64,000 bases of DNA from DATFYM01 sp035315065 (lineage in GTDB: Bacteria; Acidobacteriota; Terriglobia; UBA7540). The notes under the pieces were generated by a model that saw only the letters and a program-made list of their open reading frames with translations, searched no databases and was not told the DNA's origin. The stretch's first letter is position 1. Each line of letters starts with the position of its first letter. The DNA is taken from positions 1 to 64,000 of the forward strand of contig DATFYM010000083.1 in NCBI GenBank assembly GCA_035315065.1, read 5' to 3'. Positions 27,484 to 36,359 of this stretch are shown here, in pieces. Both the position numbers and the translations under genes were made by a program.

Positions 27484-30400
27484 ATGTATGTTGAACTCCA
27501 TGCCCGTTCTGCCTTCAGCTTTCTCGATGGCGCCTCGTCGCCGGAGGGTCTGGTGGAGGCGTGTGCGGAGCGGAACCTCCCGGCGATGGCGCTCCTCGAC
27601 CGTGACGGTGTCTATGGCGCGCCGCGTTTCCATCTCGCCGCACAGAAGGCCGGCATCCGGGCCCACATCGGGGCCGAAGTCACCGCGACGGACGGCAGCC
27701 GTTACCCGTTGCTGGTGGCGACGCGCGCCGGATACCGGAATCTTTGCCGGCTCATCACGCGCATGAAGCTGCGCGCTGCGAAGGGTGAAGGCGCGGTGAC
27801 GGAAGACGAGCTGGCCGAGCACGCGGCGGGGCTGATTTGCCTCGTCGGCGGTATGGATGTGGGGATTCGGGGTTCGGGGTTCGCAGAAGAAGATCGGGAC
27901 TCGGGATTGGGGATCCCCGGTCTTCTCTGCGAATCCCGAATCCCGAACCCCGAACCCCGGTCTTCTCAACCCCGAACCCCGAATCCCGTCCCAAATCCCG
28001 AATCCCGAATTGATCGCCTCATGGGAATCTTTGGCCGTGACAACGTCTACGTCGAGCTGCAGCGCCATTTCCACCGCGACGAAGAGGCGAACAATCAGGC
28101 TGCGATGGAGATGGCCCGGCGGCTGCACCTTCCTTTGCTGGCCACCAACGGTGTGTGCTATGCGAGCCCCGATCGGCGCCAGGTTCTGGATGTCTTCACC
28201 TGCATCCGGAACCACCGCCGGCTCGAGAACGCAGGACGCCTCCTGGCTCGCAACTCCGAGCGCTACGTGAAATCGGCGGAGGAGATGGCGCGCCTCTTTG
28301 CCGACCTGCCGGAAGCGCTTGCCCACACCGTGGAGCTTTCCTCGCGCCTCGAGTTCACGCTCAACGACCTGGGATACGAGTTCCCGCGCTATCCGACGCC
28401 GAACGGCGAAACGGAAAACCAGTTCCTGCGCCAGCGGACCGAAGAAGGCATGATCTGGCGCTACGGTCCTCAAAACGAGCGCGCACGAAGGCAGATCGAG
28501 CGCGAACTGGCGCTGATCGAAAAGCTGAGACTGGCCGGCTATTTCCTGATCGTCTGGGACATCGTCCAGTACTGCCGCCGGCAGAATATCCTGGCGCAGG
28601 GGCGCGGCTCGGCGGCCAACAGCGCCGTCTGCTATTCGCTCGGCATCACCGCCGTCGATCCGGTGGGCATGGACCTGCTGTTCGAGCGCTTTCTTTCCGA
28701 GGAGCGCGGCGAGTGGCCGGACATCGATATTGACCTGCCTTCGGGCGATCAGCGCGAGCGCGTGATTCAATACGTTTACCAGCATTATGGCGAGCGCGGC
28801 GCAGCGATGACCGCCAATGTCATCACCTACCGCGGCCGCTCGGCGGCGCGCGAGGTGGGCAAAGCGCTGGGGTTCGACGGCGAGACGCTCGACCGCCTCT
28901 CCAGCCTGGTCGGCGCCTGGGAATATCGCGACCCCGGCGACACGCTGGAGCGTCACTTCCGCGACGCCGGCCTGGACCTCACGCATCCGCGCATCGGCAA
29001 GTTCTGCGAGTTGTGTCACGCGGTGCGCGATCTGCCGCGCCACCTCGGCCAGCACTCGGGCGGAATGGTGGTGTGCCAGGGGCGGCTCGATTCCGTGGTG
29101 CCGCTGGAGCCGGCCACCATGCCCGGCCGGGTGGTGGTGCAGTGGGATAAAGAAGACTGCGCCGACATGAAGATCATTAAGATCGATCTGCTGGGCCTCG
29201 GCATGATGGCGGTGCTGGAAGAGTCGCTGCAACTGATCCGCGAGCATTACGGCGAGGAAGTGGACCTGGCGCACCTGCCCCAGGATGATGCGGCGGTGTA
29301 CGACGCGCTGCAGCGGGCGGATACGGTGGGCATGTTCCAGGTGGAGAGCCGCGCGCAGATGTCGTCGCTGCCGCGCCTGCGGCCGAAGCGTTTCTACGAC
29401 TTGGTGGTGCAGGTGGCGATCATCCGGCCGGGGCCGATCGTCGGCAACATGGTGCATCCCTACTTGAAACGGCGGCAGGGCCGCGAACCGGTGAAGTATC
29501 CGCACCCGTCGCTCGAGCCGGTGCTGGCGCGCACGCTGGGCGTGCCGCTTTTCCAGGAACAGTTGCTGCGCATGGCCATGATCGCCGCCGGCTTCACGGG
29601 CGGCGAGGCCGAGGATCTGCGCCGCGCCATGGGCTTCAAGCGGTCGGAGATGCGCATGAAGGAAATCGAAAAGAAGCTGCGGCGAGGCATGGACGAGAAG
29701 GGAATCATCGGCAAAGCGCAGGACGAAATCGTGCAGTCGATCGCCGCCTTCGCCCTTTACGGTTTTCCGGAGTCGCACGCCGCCAGCTTCGCCCTCATTG
29801 CCTACGCCAGCGCCTATCTCAAATGTCATTACCCGGCCGCGTTCACCGCTGCCCTGCTGAATAATCAACCGATGGGCTTTTACAGTCCAGCGGTGATCGT
29901 GAAGGACGCGCAACGTCATGGGCTCAGGGTGAGGCCGATTGACGTGACGCGCTCCGGCTGGCGATGCACCTTGGAAAGGGAGTCGGGATTCGGGAGTCGT
30001 GACTCGGGAAAAACAGGGTTCGGGATTCGGGGTCCGGGGTTCGCAGAAGAAGATCGGGACTCGGGGCTCGGGACTCGTGACTCGCAGAGAACCGCTCCCG
30101 ACTCCCGACTCCCGACTCCCGTCTTCCTGCGGCTGGGAATGAACTATGTGAAAGGATTGAGGCAGGAGGCTGCCGAAGCCATTGTCCGCGAGCGCGGCGC
30201 CGGTCCTTTGTCCGCGATTGACGATCTGGCGCAGCGCGTGCTCGAGTTGCGAAAGGCGGAACTGGTGACCCTGGCGGAGGTGGGCGCGCTGAATTTTATG
30301 GGGGCTCGGGGGAGGGAGTCGGGAGTAGGGAGTCGGGAGTCGGGACCTACGGCGGCAGACGACGCTCGACTCCCAACTGCCCACAGCGAGCTTCCCGATT

Positions 30401-30993
30401 CCCGACTCCCGACTCCCGAGCCCCGAGCCCCGAGTCCCCGCCATCGGCGGGATGCTTTGTGGCAGGTGGAGCGAGCAGCACGGCCGGCGGGAGAGCTGTT
30501 TGAAGATTCGGGACGAACGGAGCCGGCGGAAGATCGGGCGGCGGCATCCCGCCAGGCGGGATCGCCCCTTGCCATCATGACTCCCGAGGAGCGCCTGGTG
30601 GCGGACTTCTCGGGCACGGGGCTCACCCTCGGCCCGCATCCCATGGCCTATCGCCGCGCGGAGATGAAGGCCTTGGGCGTCCGCCCGGCGGCGGAGTTGA
30701 AGCGCATTCCCAACGGCAAGCAGGTTCGAATCGCCGGCGCCGTAATCGCGCGCCAGCGGCCCGGCACCGCCAAGGGCTTCATCTTCCTCAGCCTCGAAGA
30801 TGAGACTGGCATCGCCAATGCCATCATCACTCCAGATCTGTTTGCGGAGAACCGTTTGGTGATTGTCGGTGAGCAGTTCCTGTTCATTGAAGGAAAGTTG
30901 CAGAATCAGGACAATGTGATTTCCGTGAAAGCCGAGCGCGTCCTGCCGCTCAGCGTCACCAAGGCCCCGACCCGATCGCATGATTTTTATTGA
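27484..30993 (+). CDS. dnaE2: DnaE2/ImuC error-prone DNA polymerase III alpha with three repeat insertions
   Basis: C-family translesion polymerase of the mutasome. MYVELHARSAFSFLDGASS at the start is the PHP-domain opening, which fixes the ATG at 27484. GRGSAANSAVCYSLGIT near residue 377 and EWPDIDIDLPSG near 410 are the polymerase core, the latter holding catalytic aspartates. GMFQVESRAQM and IRPGPIVGNMVHPY follow. Three in-frame repeat blocks occur at 27861-28010 (in the PHP region), 29978-30123 and 30300-30440 (both before the C-terminal OB region, which reads RIAGAVIARQRPGTAKG). Length is 1169 residues, about 100 above typical. All catalytic motifs are intact, so the enzyme may be functional. 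Confidence 0.9.
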   Translation: MYVELHARSAFSFLDGASSPEGLVEACAERNLPAMALLDRDGVYGAPRFHLAAQKAGIRAHIGAEVTATDGSRYPLLVATRAGYRNLCRLITRMKLRAAKGEGAVTEDELAEHAAGLICLVGGMDVGIRGSGFAEEDRDSGLGIPGLLCESRIPNPEPRSSQPRTPNPVPNPESRIDRLMGIFGRDNVYVELQRHFHRDEEANNQAAMEMARRLHLPLLATNGVCYASPDRRQVLDVFTCIRNHRRLENAGRLLARNSERYVKSAEEMARLFADLPEALAHTVELSSRLEFTLNDLGYEFPRYPTPNGETENQFLRQRTEEGMIWRYGPQNERARRQIERELALIEKLRLAGYFLIVWDIVQYCRRQNILAQGRGSAANSAVCYSLGITAVDPVGMDLLFERFLSEERGEWPDIDIDLPSGDQRERVIQYVYQHYGERGAAMTANVITYRGRSAAREVGKALGFDGETLDRLSSLVGAWEYRDPGDTLERHFRDAGLDLTHPRIGKFCELCHAVRDLPRHLGQHSGGMVVCQGRLDSVVPLEPATMPGRVVVQWDKEDCADMKIIKIDLLGLGMMAVLEESLQLIREHYGEEVDLAHLPQDDAAVYDALQRADTVGMFQVESRAQMSSLPRLRPKRFYDLVVQVAIIRPGPIVGNMVHPYLKRRQGREPVKYPHPSLEPVLARTLGVPLFQEQLLRMAMIAAGFTGGEAEDLRRAMGFKRSEMRMKEIEKKLRRGMDEKGIIGKAQDEIVQSIAAFALYGFPESHAASFALIAYASAYLKCHYPAAFTAALLNNQPMGFYSPAVIVKDAQRHGLRVRPIDVTRSGWRCTLERESGFGSRDSGKTGFGIRGPGFAEEDRDSGLGTRDSQRTAPDSRLPTPVFLRLGMNYVKGLRQEAAEAIVRERGAGPLSAIDDLAQRVLELRKAELVTLAEVGALNFMGARGRESGVGSRESGPTAADDARLPTAHSELPDSRLPTPEPRAPSPRHRRDALWQVERAARPAGELFEDSGRTEPAEDRAAASRQAGSPLAIMTPEERLVADFSGTGLTLGPHPMAYRRAEMKALGVRPAAELKRIPNGKQVRIAGAVIARQRPGTAKGFIFLSLEDETGIANAIITPDLFAENRLVIVGEQFLFIEGKLQNQDNVISVKAERVLPLSVTKAPTRSHDFY
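27861..28010. repeat. GGGTTCG module inside dnaE2 (insertion 1)
   Basis: GGGATTC, GGGGTTC, GGGGTTC then GCAGAAGAAGATCGGGACTC, followed by complementary CGAATCC/CGAACCC arrays in two blocks. Encodes GIRGSGFAEEDRDSGLG. Placed in a loop between LICLVGG and the conserved LMGIFGRDNVYVELQ segment. Confidence 0.9.
29978..30123. repeat. GGGAGTC/GGGTTCG module inside dnaE2 (insertion 2)
   Basis: GGGAGTC, GGGATTC, GGGAGTC units at 29978-29998, then the GGGTTCG and GGGACTC arrays, closed by complementary CGACTCC units (30094-30120). The outer pair is complementary while the inner arrays have no local partner. Confidence 0.88.
30300..30440. repeat. GGGAGTC hairpin inside dnaE2 (insertion 3)
   Basis: Four GGGAGTC-type units at 30314-30341 and the complement (CCCGACTCCCGACTCC and CCCGAGCCCCGAGTCC) at 30393-30438. 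In frame, after GALNFMG and before RRDALWQVERAAR. Confidence 0.88.
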
Positions 30994-30995
30994 AC

Positions 30996-31066
30996 AGTAG
31001 ACAGCATACGGTAGACGGGATAAGGGTCCCGTATCCTGTCTACCGTATACCATCTACTGTTTGATC
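30996..31066. repeat. TAGACGG hairpin between convergent dnaE2 and kinase genes
   Basis: Left arm ACAGTAGACAGCATACGGTA and right arm TACCGTATACCATCTACTGT around a loop with a small GGGTCCC palindrome. Nearly perfect, located between two convergent stops, so a bidirectional terminator role is plausible. Confidence 0.87.
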
Positions 31067-31075
31067 GCTGACTGC

Positions 31076-34000
31076 TCAGTTCAGAAGCGCCACCGCCTTC
31101 TGCGCGATCAACCCGAACCCCTTGGCGGCCGCGTCCTGTCCGAGCGCGTGCAAGCGAGCCCGGTTTTGGGAAGACTTGGTAGAACTGATCTCCGCCTGCG
31201 CGAGCCGGGCCTCGAACTGGAGTGCCACCAAACCGATTTGCGTGGCCTCGTCGGCGGCTGACCGCAGCTCCTTGCTCGCCTTTGCGCGATCGGCGCGGTC
31301 GCCCGACGCTGCCCGCACCGTCGCGGCCGTGATAGCCAGCCGCAGACGCTCGTAGTGAATACCGCTCCGCTGCGCCGCGGAATTGGCCCGGCCTATGACG
31401 CCTTGCGAATCGGACAGCTTGCCTTCTCCAAGCAACGCGCGCGCCAGAAACGTGCAGGCGCGGGCCTCGTTCTCCGCCGATTTTTCGCCGGCGAAGCCGT
31501 CGGCGGCCTGGCGTGCCTGGTTCTCGGCCTCCGGGAAGGAACCTCTCGCCAAGGCAAGCTCGCCCAGCCCGAGATGGGCGTCGGCGGCGGCGAACTTGGT
31601 GCCTATCCCTCCGGCCATCGTCGCCGCTTCCTCCATTTTTTGCCGGGCTCCCTCCAGGTCCCCCTGCTGCAACAGAACGCGGCCGAGGCGCACCAACACC
31701 TGAGCTGCGCCGTCCCGATCCCCGAACTGCCGGAAGAGGGCCAGGGATTCTTCCTCCTGTTTTCGCGCCGTAGCCAGATCGCCCTGCGCGATGAGCATCT
31801 CCCCGCTGTTGTAGAGAGCAGCGGCAGTGCCTTTGTCGTTCCCGATCTCGCGGAAGATGCGTAGCGCTTCATCCAGCCGCGCGCGCCCGCCGGCCAGGTC
31901 GTCCTGCTGCCAGAGCAGGAACCCGAGATCATTCAGCACGCGCGCGGTTCCTTCCCGGTTGCCGGTTTGGAGTATGGTGGCCAACGCCTCCGAGTACATC
32001 TTCCTGGCGCCGGCAAGATCGCCTTGCTGCCATTGCACGATGCCGATGTTGTTCAGGACCCCGGCTGCTCCCTTCTGGTCGCCAATGGCCCGATAAGTGG
32101 CGAGCGCCTGGTGGTACATTTGCAGGGCGCGTTCGCGGTCGCCCTGCTGCCCCTGCACCAAGGCGAGGTCGTTGAGTACGGCGGCGGCGTTGGCGCGATC
32201 GCCTGCCGCCGAGAATATCTTCTCCGCTTCCAGGTAGGCCGCGGTCGCCTGGTCGAGTTGGCCCAGATCTTGGTAGGCCAATCCCTGCGCGCGCCGCCCC
32301 CTCGCGACCGAGAGCCGGGCGCCCTCGGCCGATCCTTTCTCGATCGCCTGGGCGGCGGCAGCCAGTTCCAGCTTGAAGTCTGAGAGTGACTCCGCGGCTT
32401 GCGCCTCGGCCAGGTCGATGCGGCGATCATCGCGGGCGGGTGGCGGCAGTTTTCTCAATCGGGCCACCGTCGCCAGGGCATCCTTGCCCTGGCCGCCGGC
32501 GGTTTGTGCGTTGGCCAGCGCCAGGCCGTAGTCGATGTTGTCGGGGAAAAAGTCGAAGAGCGAGGTGTAGGTCCGAACGGCCTGGTTCCAATCGTGCGAC
32601 ATTTCCCAGTAGCGGCCCACCACTATCAGACGGTCCTGCTGGGGGAGGTCCGCCGGTTGCGAGAGATCGGTGGCTAGTTGATAGGACTTGCTGGCCTCCG
32701 CTTTCGCTTCCCTTTCGTAGCCTAGCGCCGCCCAGGCCGCCGCCAGCGCGGAGTGGGCGAGCGCGTGTCTGGGATCGAGGTCGACGGCCTTTTGGAGCGA
32801 ATCGCGCGCTGCCAGGGCATCGAAGCGGCGCAACTCGGCCAAGCCCTCGGAGTAGAGGCGTGCCGCCTCGGGATTGGAGGGAATGGTAGCGCGGATGCCG
32901 ATAGCCTCGTCCGCCGAAAGCTGGCCTACTCCGAGCTTCTCCCGTACCGCGCGCCCCCCGCGCTCGACAAGGTCGAAGAGCTTGTCCGTGGCGCCCGTTT
33001 CCGAGACCGTCGCGATGGTGTCGCCGCTGGAAGTATCCTGAAGCCGCAGATCGACACGCAACTGGCCGGCCTCACCCTTGCCGAGAATGACGTAGGAACC
33101 CACCACGACGAGATTGGCGCCGAGATTCCTTCGCAAGCGGTCCAGAGTATCTTTGGCGAAGCTATCGGCATCCGGCAACGAGAGCGCGATTTTGACCCGT
33201 GCGACGTCTTCCCCGGTGATGGTGCGAAGCTGCCCGTCGGTCGCCAAGTCGGTGCTGAGCATTTCCGAGATCGCGGTGGAGAGCCACGCCGCATTCGGCT
33301 CACCGGAAAGATTCTTGAAGCCCAGAACGGCTATGGCCGGCCGCGCCTTCACCGGACTGACGGCGGCACCCGTCGTGGTCGCCAGCGGCGTTTTGCGCAG
33401 AACGCGTGGACCATAAATCGCGCCGAGCACCAGCAGGACCAGCCCCGCGCCGGCGAGGATCGCCTGCTGGATCCGGTAGTGCCTTCCTTTTTTGGCGCGC
33501 CCTCCGGTAAGCGCCTTCACCACGTCGGAAGCGCTCGCGAAGCGATCTCGGGGATCCCGCTTGAGGCAGCGCAGAATGGCTTTTTCCCATTTGCGGTCGA
33601 GGTCGGGAACGTAAATGCGAGGCGGGGGCGGTGGTTCTTTCAAACGTTTCATCGCGGTGGCGAGAGGTGTATCGCCCACGAACGGATGCCGGCCGACCAC
33701 CATCTCATACATCACCACGCCCAGAGCGTAGAGATCGGCCGCGGGCCCCACCTCGCCGCCTTCCACTTGCTCCGGCGCCATGTAGGGTGGGCTGCCCACG
33801 AAGTCGCTGATGCCAGTGGCCGAAGCCGCGAACTTGTCGACCTCAGCATCCCGCGCCAGCCCAAAGTCAGTAACGACGGCCCGAAGCTCTTGCGCCGGGT
33901 CGCCGGAGGGCACCAGGATGACGTTCTGGCTTTTGAAATCCCGATGGACGATCCCTTCTTTGTGCGCGGCCGCAAGCGCCGCGGCCATTTGGCACACAAG

Positions 34001-34591
34001 CGGAAGCGCTGCCGTCGTGGTCATGGGGCCTTTTCGGGAAAGCCGCTCCGCCAGTGTTTCGCCGGACAGCAACTCCATGCTGAGAAAAATCATCTCCCCG
34101 GTCGATGCCCCATCGGGCGCGGTGATCGGATGCCGGAACACATCGAAGATCCGGCAGACGTTGCGATGGGTCACCTTGCGGGCGAGGTGAATTTCACGCT
34201 TGAAGCGCTCGATCGACCGCGGGTCCTGAGCGATTTCGGGGCGAATGGCTTTCAGAGCCACATGCTCGCGCAGTTCAATGTCTTCGGCCTCGTAGACCTG
34301 TCCCATGCCGCCCTTGCCGAGGGAGCGAATCAGGCGGAATCGCCCGGCGAGGAGATCGCTGGGGGGAATGTTAGTGCGAACCGGCTCGCTGAGTTCGCCG
34401 GGAGTCGGTAGGCTACTGCCCGGGGCAGGCGAATCCAGCCCGGGCGGCGTCTCCAGAGCAGTCGCTGGAATAGGACGTTGGGCCAAGCGAACGGTGGGAG
34501 TTGTGGACTCGGCCTCAAGGCCGGGTGCAGCGGTGTCGGTGGAAGAGACCGGCACGGTACCGGGACGCGCATTGTCTTCATCGCGGATCAT
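31076..34591 (-). CDS. Membrane Ser/Thr protein kinase with FlgO-like and TPR domains
   Basis: Hanks-type kinase, 1171 residues. The glycine loop is LGKGGMGQVYEA near residue 95, the ATP lysine lies in VALKAI, the catalytic loop is IVHRDFKSQN, and the DFG and APE motifs are VTDFGLAR and YMAPEQ. A transmembrane helix (AILAGAGLVLLVLGAIYG) near residue 377 splits it into a cytosolic kinase and an external part. The external part starts with a segment of FlgO/adenylate-cyclase-associated type (AIAVLGFKNLSGEPNAAWLS) and continues with about ten TPR units (repeating GDLAGAR, ALATYRAIGDQKGAAGVLNN). This layout is common in Acidobacteriota. Its start overlaps the preceding gene by 4 nt. Confidence 0.9.
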   Translation of the reverse strand: MIRDEDNARPGTVPVSSTDTAAPGLEAESTTPTVRLAQRPIPATALETPPGLDSPAPGSSLPTPGELSEPVRTNIPPSDLLAGRFRLIRSLGKGGMGQVYEAEDIELREHVALKAIRPEIAQDPRSIERFKREIHLARKVTHRNVCRIFDVFRHPITAPDGASTGEMIFLSMELLSGETLAERLSRKGPMTTTAALPLVCQMAAALAAAHKEGIVHRDFKSQNVILVPSGDPAQELRAVVTDFGLARDAEVDKFAASATGISDFVGSPPYMAPEQVEGGEVGPAADLYALGVVMYEMVVGRHPFVGDTPLATAMKRLKEPPPPPRIYVPDLDRKWEKAILRCLKRDPRDRFASASDVVKALTGGRAKKGRHYRIQQAILAGAGLVLLVLGAIYGPRVLRKTPLATTTGAAVSPVKARPAIAVLGFKNLSGEPNAAWLSTAISEMLSTDLATDGQLRTITGEDVARVKIALSLPDADSFAKDTLDRLRRNLGANLVVVGSYVILGKGEAGQLRVDLRLQDTSSGDTIATVSETGATDKLFDLVERGGRAVREKLGVGQLSADEAIGIRATIPSNPEAARLYSEGLAELRRFDALAARDSLQKAVDLDPRHALAHSALAAAWAALGYEREAKAEASKSYQLATDLSQPADLPQQDRLIVVGRYWEMSHDWNQAVRTYTSLFDFFPDNIDYGLALANAQTAGGQGKDALATVARLRKLPPPARDDRRIDLAEAQAAESLSDFKLELAAAAQAIEKGSAEGARLSVARGRRAQGLAYQDLGQLDQATAAYLEAEKIFSAAGDRANAAAVLNDLALVQGQQGDRERALQMYHQALATYRAIGDQKGAAGVLNNIGIVQWQQGDLAGARKMYSEALATILQTGNREGTARVLNDLGFLLWQQDDLAGGRARLDEALRIFREIGNDKGTAAALYNSGEMLIAQGDLATARKQEEESLALFRQFGDRDGAAQVLVRLGRVLLQQGDLEGARQKMEEAATMAGGIGTKFAAADAHLGLGELALARGSFPEAENQARQAADGFAGEKSAENEARACTFLARALLGEGKLSDSQGVIGRANSAAQRSGIHYERLRLAITAATVRAASGDRADRAKASKELRSAADEATQIGLVALQFEARLAQAEISSTKSSQNRARLHALGQDAAAKGFGLIAQKAVALLN

Positions 34592-35298
34592 TTTAGCAGC
34601 TCACTGGAGCCGAAAACTTGAGGTTTCCAAGCCTCATCCCCGCCGCCTTTCCTCAGAGGGGCCGAAACCGAGATCAGGGCATTCCGCTGACCCTTTGCCG
34701 AGCTCTCGCGGTCTGCCTCGGGCCTGGTCCGCGACGTGTTGCCCGGTAGCCCGAAGACTCGCCGACGTAACTTGCTCTCCATCTCTACATGCAGTGACGT
34801 CTTTCCTCGCCTCTCGCCAGTCGTCAACGACCCTATCAACCTCTCCTTACTCCCACTCTTCTTTCTTTGCACCCAGTAGACCAGCGCGATCCGGCCCCCA
34901 GGCAACTGCATTCGGACTTGGAATAGCGGCTTGCCGGGCCGTCCCGGGGTCGATGGAAGAACAGGGGATTCAGGCTTTCTTCCCAAGACTCCCGCCCGCC
35001 GCGCCATCACCCAAACCTGGGCCGCCAACTGATCCACTTGGCGCTCAGCGAGTGGTTGCCACGCCGCGAAGGCGTCGGCGATCTCGCGGCGCACGCGCTG
35101 GTATAATTCCGCGCTTCCCCGGTGTCCGGTCGACAGTAGTTTTTCCGGTAACCGCAGAGCGTAGCCGCCGTGCTTCAAGGCATTGAGGGCCGAGACGGCC
35201 TTACCCTCCTGGGTGCGCGGGCCCGTGGATTTCTTCGCATTCCTGCGGTTAGCCGCCAGAAACTCAGGCGTCCGCGTGGGCGGTTTTCGCAACGGCAT
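34588..35298 (-). CDS. Hypothetical protein with STGPRT motif
   Basis: 236 residues. The N-terminus LAANRRNAKKSTGPRTQEGK then LNALKHGGYA is characteristic of a widespread uncharacterised family in Acidobacteriota and relatives (NA-x-KSTGP-x-T-x-EGK-x-x-x-x-x-NA-x-KHG). The remaining part is basic and low-complexity, with no membrane segment. The ATG at 35298 has GGAAGG 7 nt upstream and is preferred over a TTG at 35319. Its stop overlaps the kinase start (ATGA), implying co-translation. The KSTGPRT segment resembles nucleic-acid-binding basic motifs, but function is unknown. Confidence 0.65.
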   Translation of the reverse strand: MPLRKPPTRTPEFLAANRRNAKKSTGPRTQEGKAVSALNALKHGGYALRLPEKLLSTGHRGSAELYQRVRREIADAFAAWQPLAERQVDQLAAQVWVMARRAGVLGRKPESPVLPSTPGRPGKPLFQVRMQLPGGRIALVYWVQRKKSGSKERLIGSLTTGERRGKTSLHVEMESKLRRRVFGLPGNTSRTRPEADRESSAKGQRNALISVSAPLRKGGGDEAWKPQVFGSSELLK

Positions 35299-35584
35299 GA
35301 AGACCTTCCTTTCCCCCAAGCACGCAATCCGCCTCCGTGATCGGATTAGCGAGTCAAGTCAAACATATTTTAATAACGTGACGGGTATTGTGTCAATAGT
35401 TTTATCTTTGACTCGCCCGAAATCTGCCGATTGCGGAGTCAAGGCTGCAAGATCAGTCTGTGGACCGCGTGTTCCGCGGGCTACAGGCGCTAGGCCCGGG
35501 CCTGCGTTTTCATACTCGGGTAAAAGCCGCGAACCCACCCCCGGTGGTCCCGATTGTGGTATAAGTGAACGAAGGGAGTATCAA
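35299..35584. other. Divergent intergenic region before the Uma2 gene
   Basis: Nothing gene-like. TATAAG at 35560-35565 could be a -10 element for the Uma2 gene but no good -35 partner was seen. GAAGGGAG precedes the Uma2 ATG. Confidence 0.35.
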
Positions 35585-36136
35585 ATGGCTACCGGAACCT
35601 TGCTCAGTGTGGAAGACTATCTCGCCTTGGAAGAGCCGGAGTGCGTGCGCTACGAACTCAGCGAGGGGGAACTCATCGTGGCACCTTCTTCGAGCGCGTT
35701 CCACAATGAAGTACGCGACGGCTTCAATGCCCGCCTCCGGGCCTTTGTCAAAAGCCACAGACTCGGCCTCCTGACCAGCGAGACCGATGTGAAGTTAGTC
35801 GGCGAAACCGTCCGCCGACCCGATGTGGCCTTCATCCGCGCGGACCGTCTGCTAGGCATCGATCTCGATCGTGTTCCGTTGCCCGTCGCTCCGGATCTGG
35901 TGATCGAAATAGTCTCCAGGAACGACCGCGCCGACGACCTGTTGTTGAAGGTCCCGCAGTACCTTGCCGCCGGAACCATGGCAGTGTGGCTTTTCTACCC
36001 GAAGGCACGACTCGCCTATCGCTACGTTTCTGGTAAGCTCGAACCCGAAGTACGAAGTGCGGACGCAGGACACACTTTTGAAGAACCCGAGCTGTTGCCC
36101 GGATTCTCGATTCCGCTCGGGGAGGTCTTTGGATAA
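35585..36136 (+). CDS. Uma2 family restriction-endonuclease-like protein
   Basis: 183 residues with a PD-(D/E)xK nuclease fold. The N-terminus SVEDYLALEEPECVRYEL with an aspartate/glutamate-rich GELIVAP strand, then RRPDVAFI near residue 80 and PDLVIEIVS near 103 and the following lysine (LLLKVPQYL) give the catalytic D, E and K positions. TFEEPELLPGFSIPLGEVF is the usual C-terminal phrase. The ATG at 35585 is supported by GGGAG 6 nt upstream. These proteins are abundant in Acidobacteriota and cyanobacteria; their biological role is mostly unknown. No mobile element is nearby. Confidence 0.86.
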   Translation: MATGTLLSVEDYLALEEPECVRYELSEGELIVAPSSSAFHNEVRDGFNARLRAFVKSHRLGLLTSETDVKLVGETVRRPDVAFIRADRLLGIDLDRVPLPVAPDLVIEIVSRNDRADDLLLKVPQYLAAGTMAVWLFYPKARLAYRYVSGKLEPEVRSADAGHTFEEPELLPGFSIPLGEVFG

Positions 36137-36149
36137 TCCACCACGCCGA

Positions 36150-36290
36150 AGAATTGACAATTGCCGATTGCTGATTGCCGATTGAAAGAGAAGAGTAGAG
36201 AAGCTGCGCGGCCCTTTCAATAGGCCATCCACAATCGTCAATGAGCCTCTCTTCCAATCGGCAATCGGCAATCGTCAATCGGCAATTCTT
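36150..36290. repeat. Inverted heptad array, ATTGCCG type, between convergent genes
   Basis: ATTGCCG and ATTGCTG units (36152-36184) mirrored by CGGCAAT and CGTCAAT units (36256-36285). The outer AATTGACAATTG/CAATTCTT and inner CTCTCTTCC/GAAGAG elements also pair. It lies between the Uma2 gene and the Gfo/Idh gene. Confidence 0.88.
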
Positions 36291-36359
36291 CTGAGGGCCA
36301 ATGGTGTGGTTATCGCTGGCCATTGTTACCCGCACACTTACACTGCATCACCCTAACCA

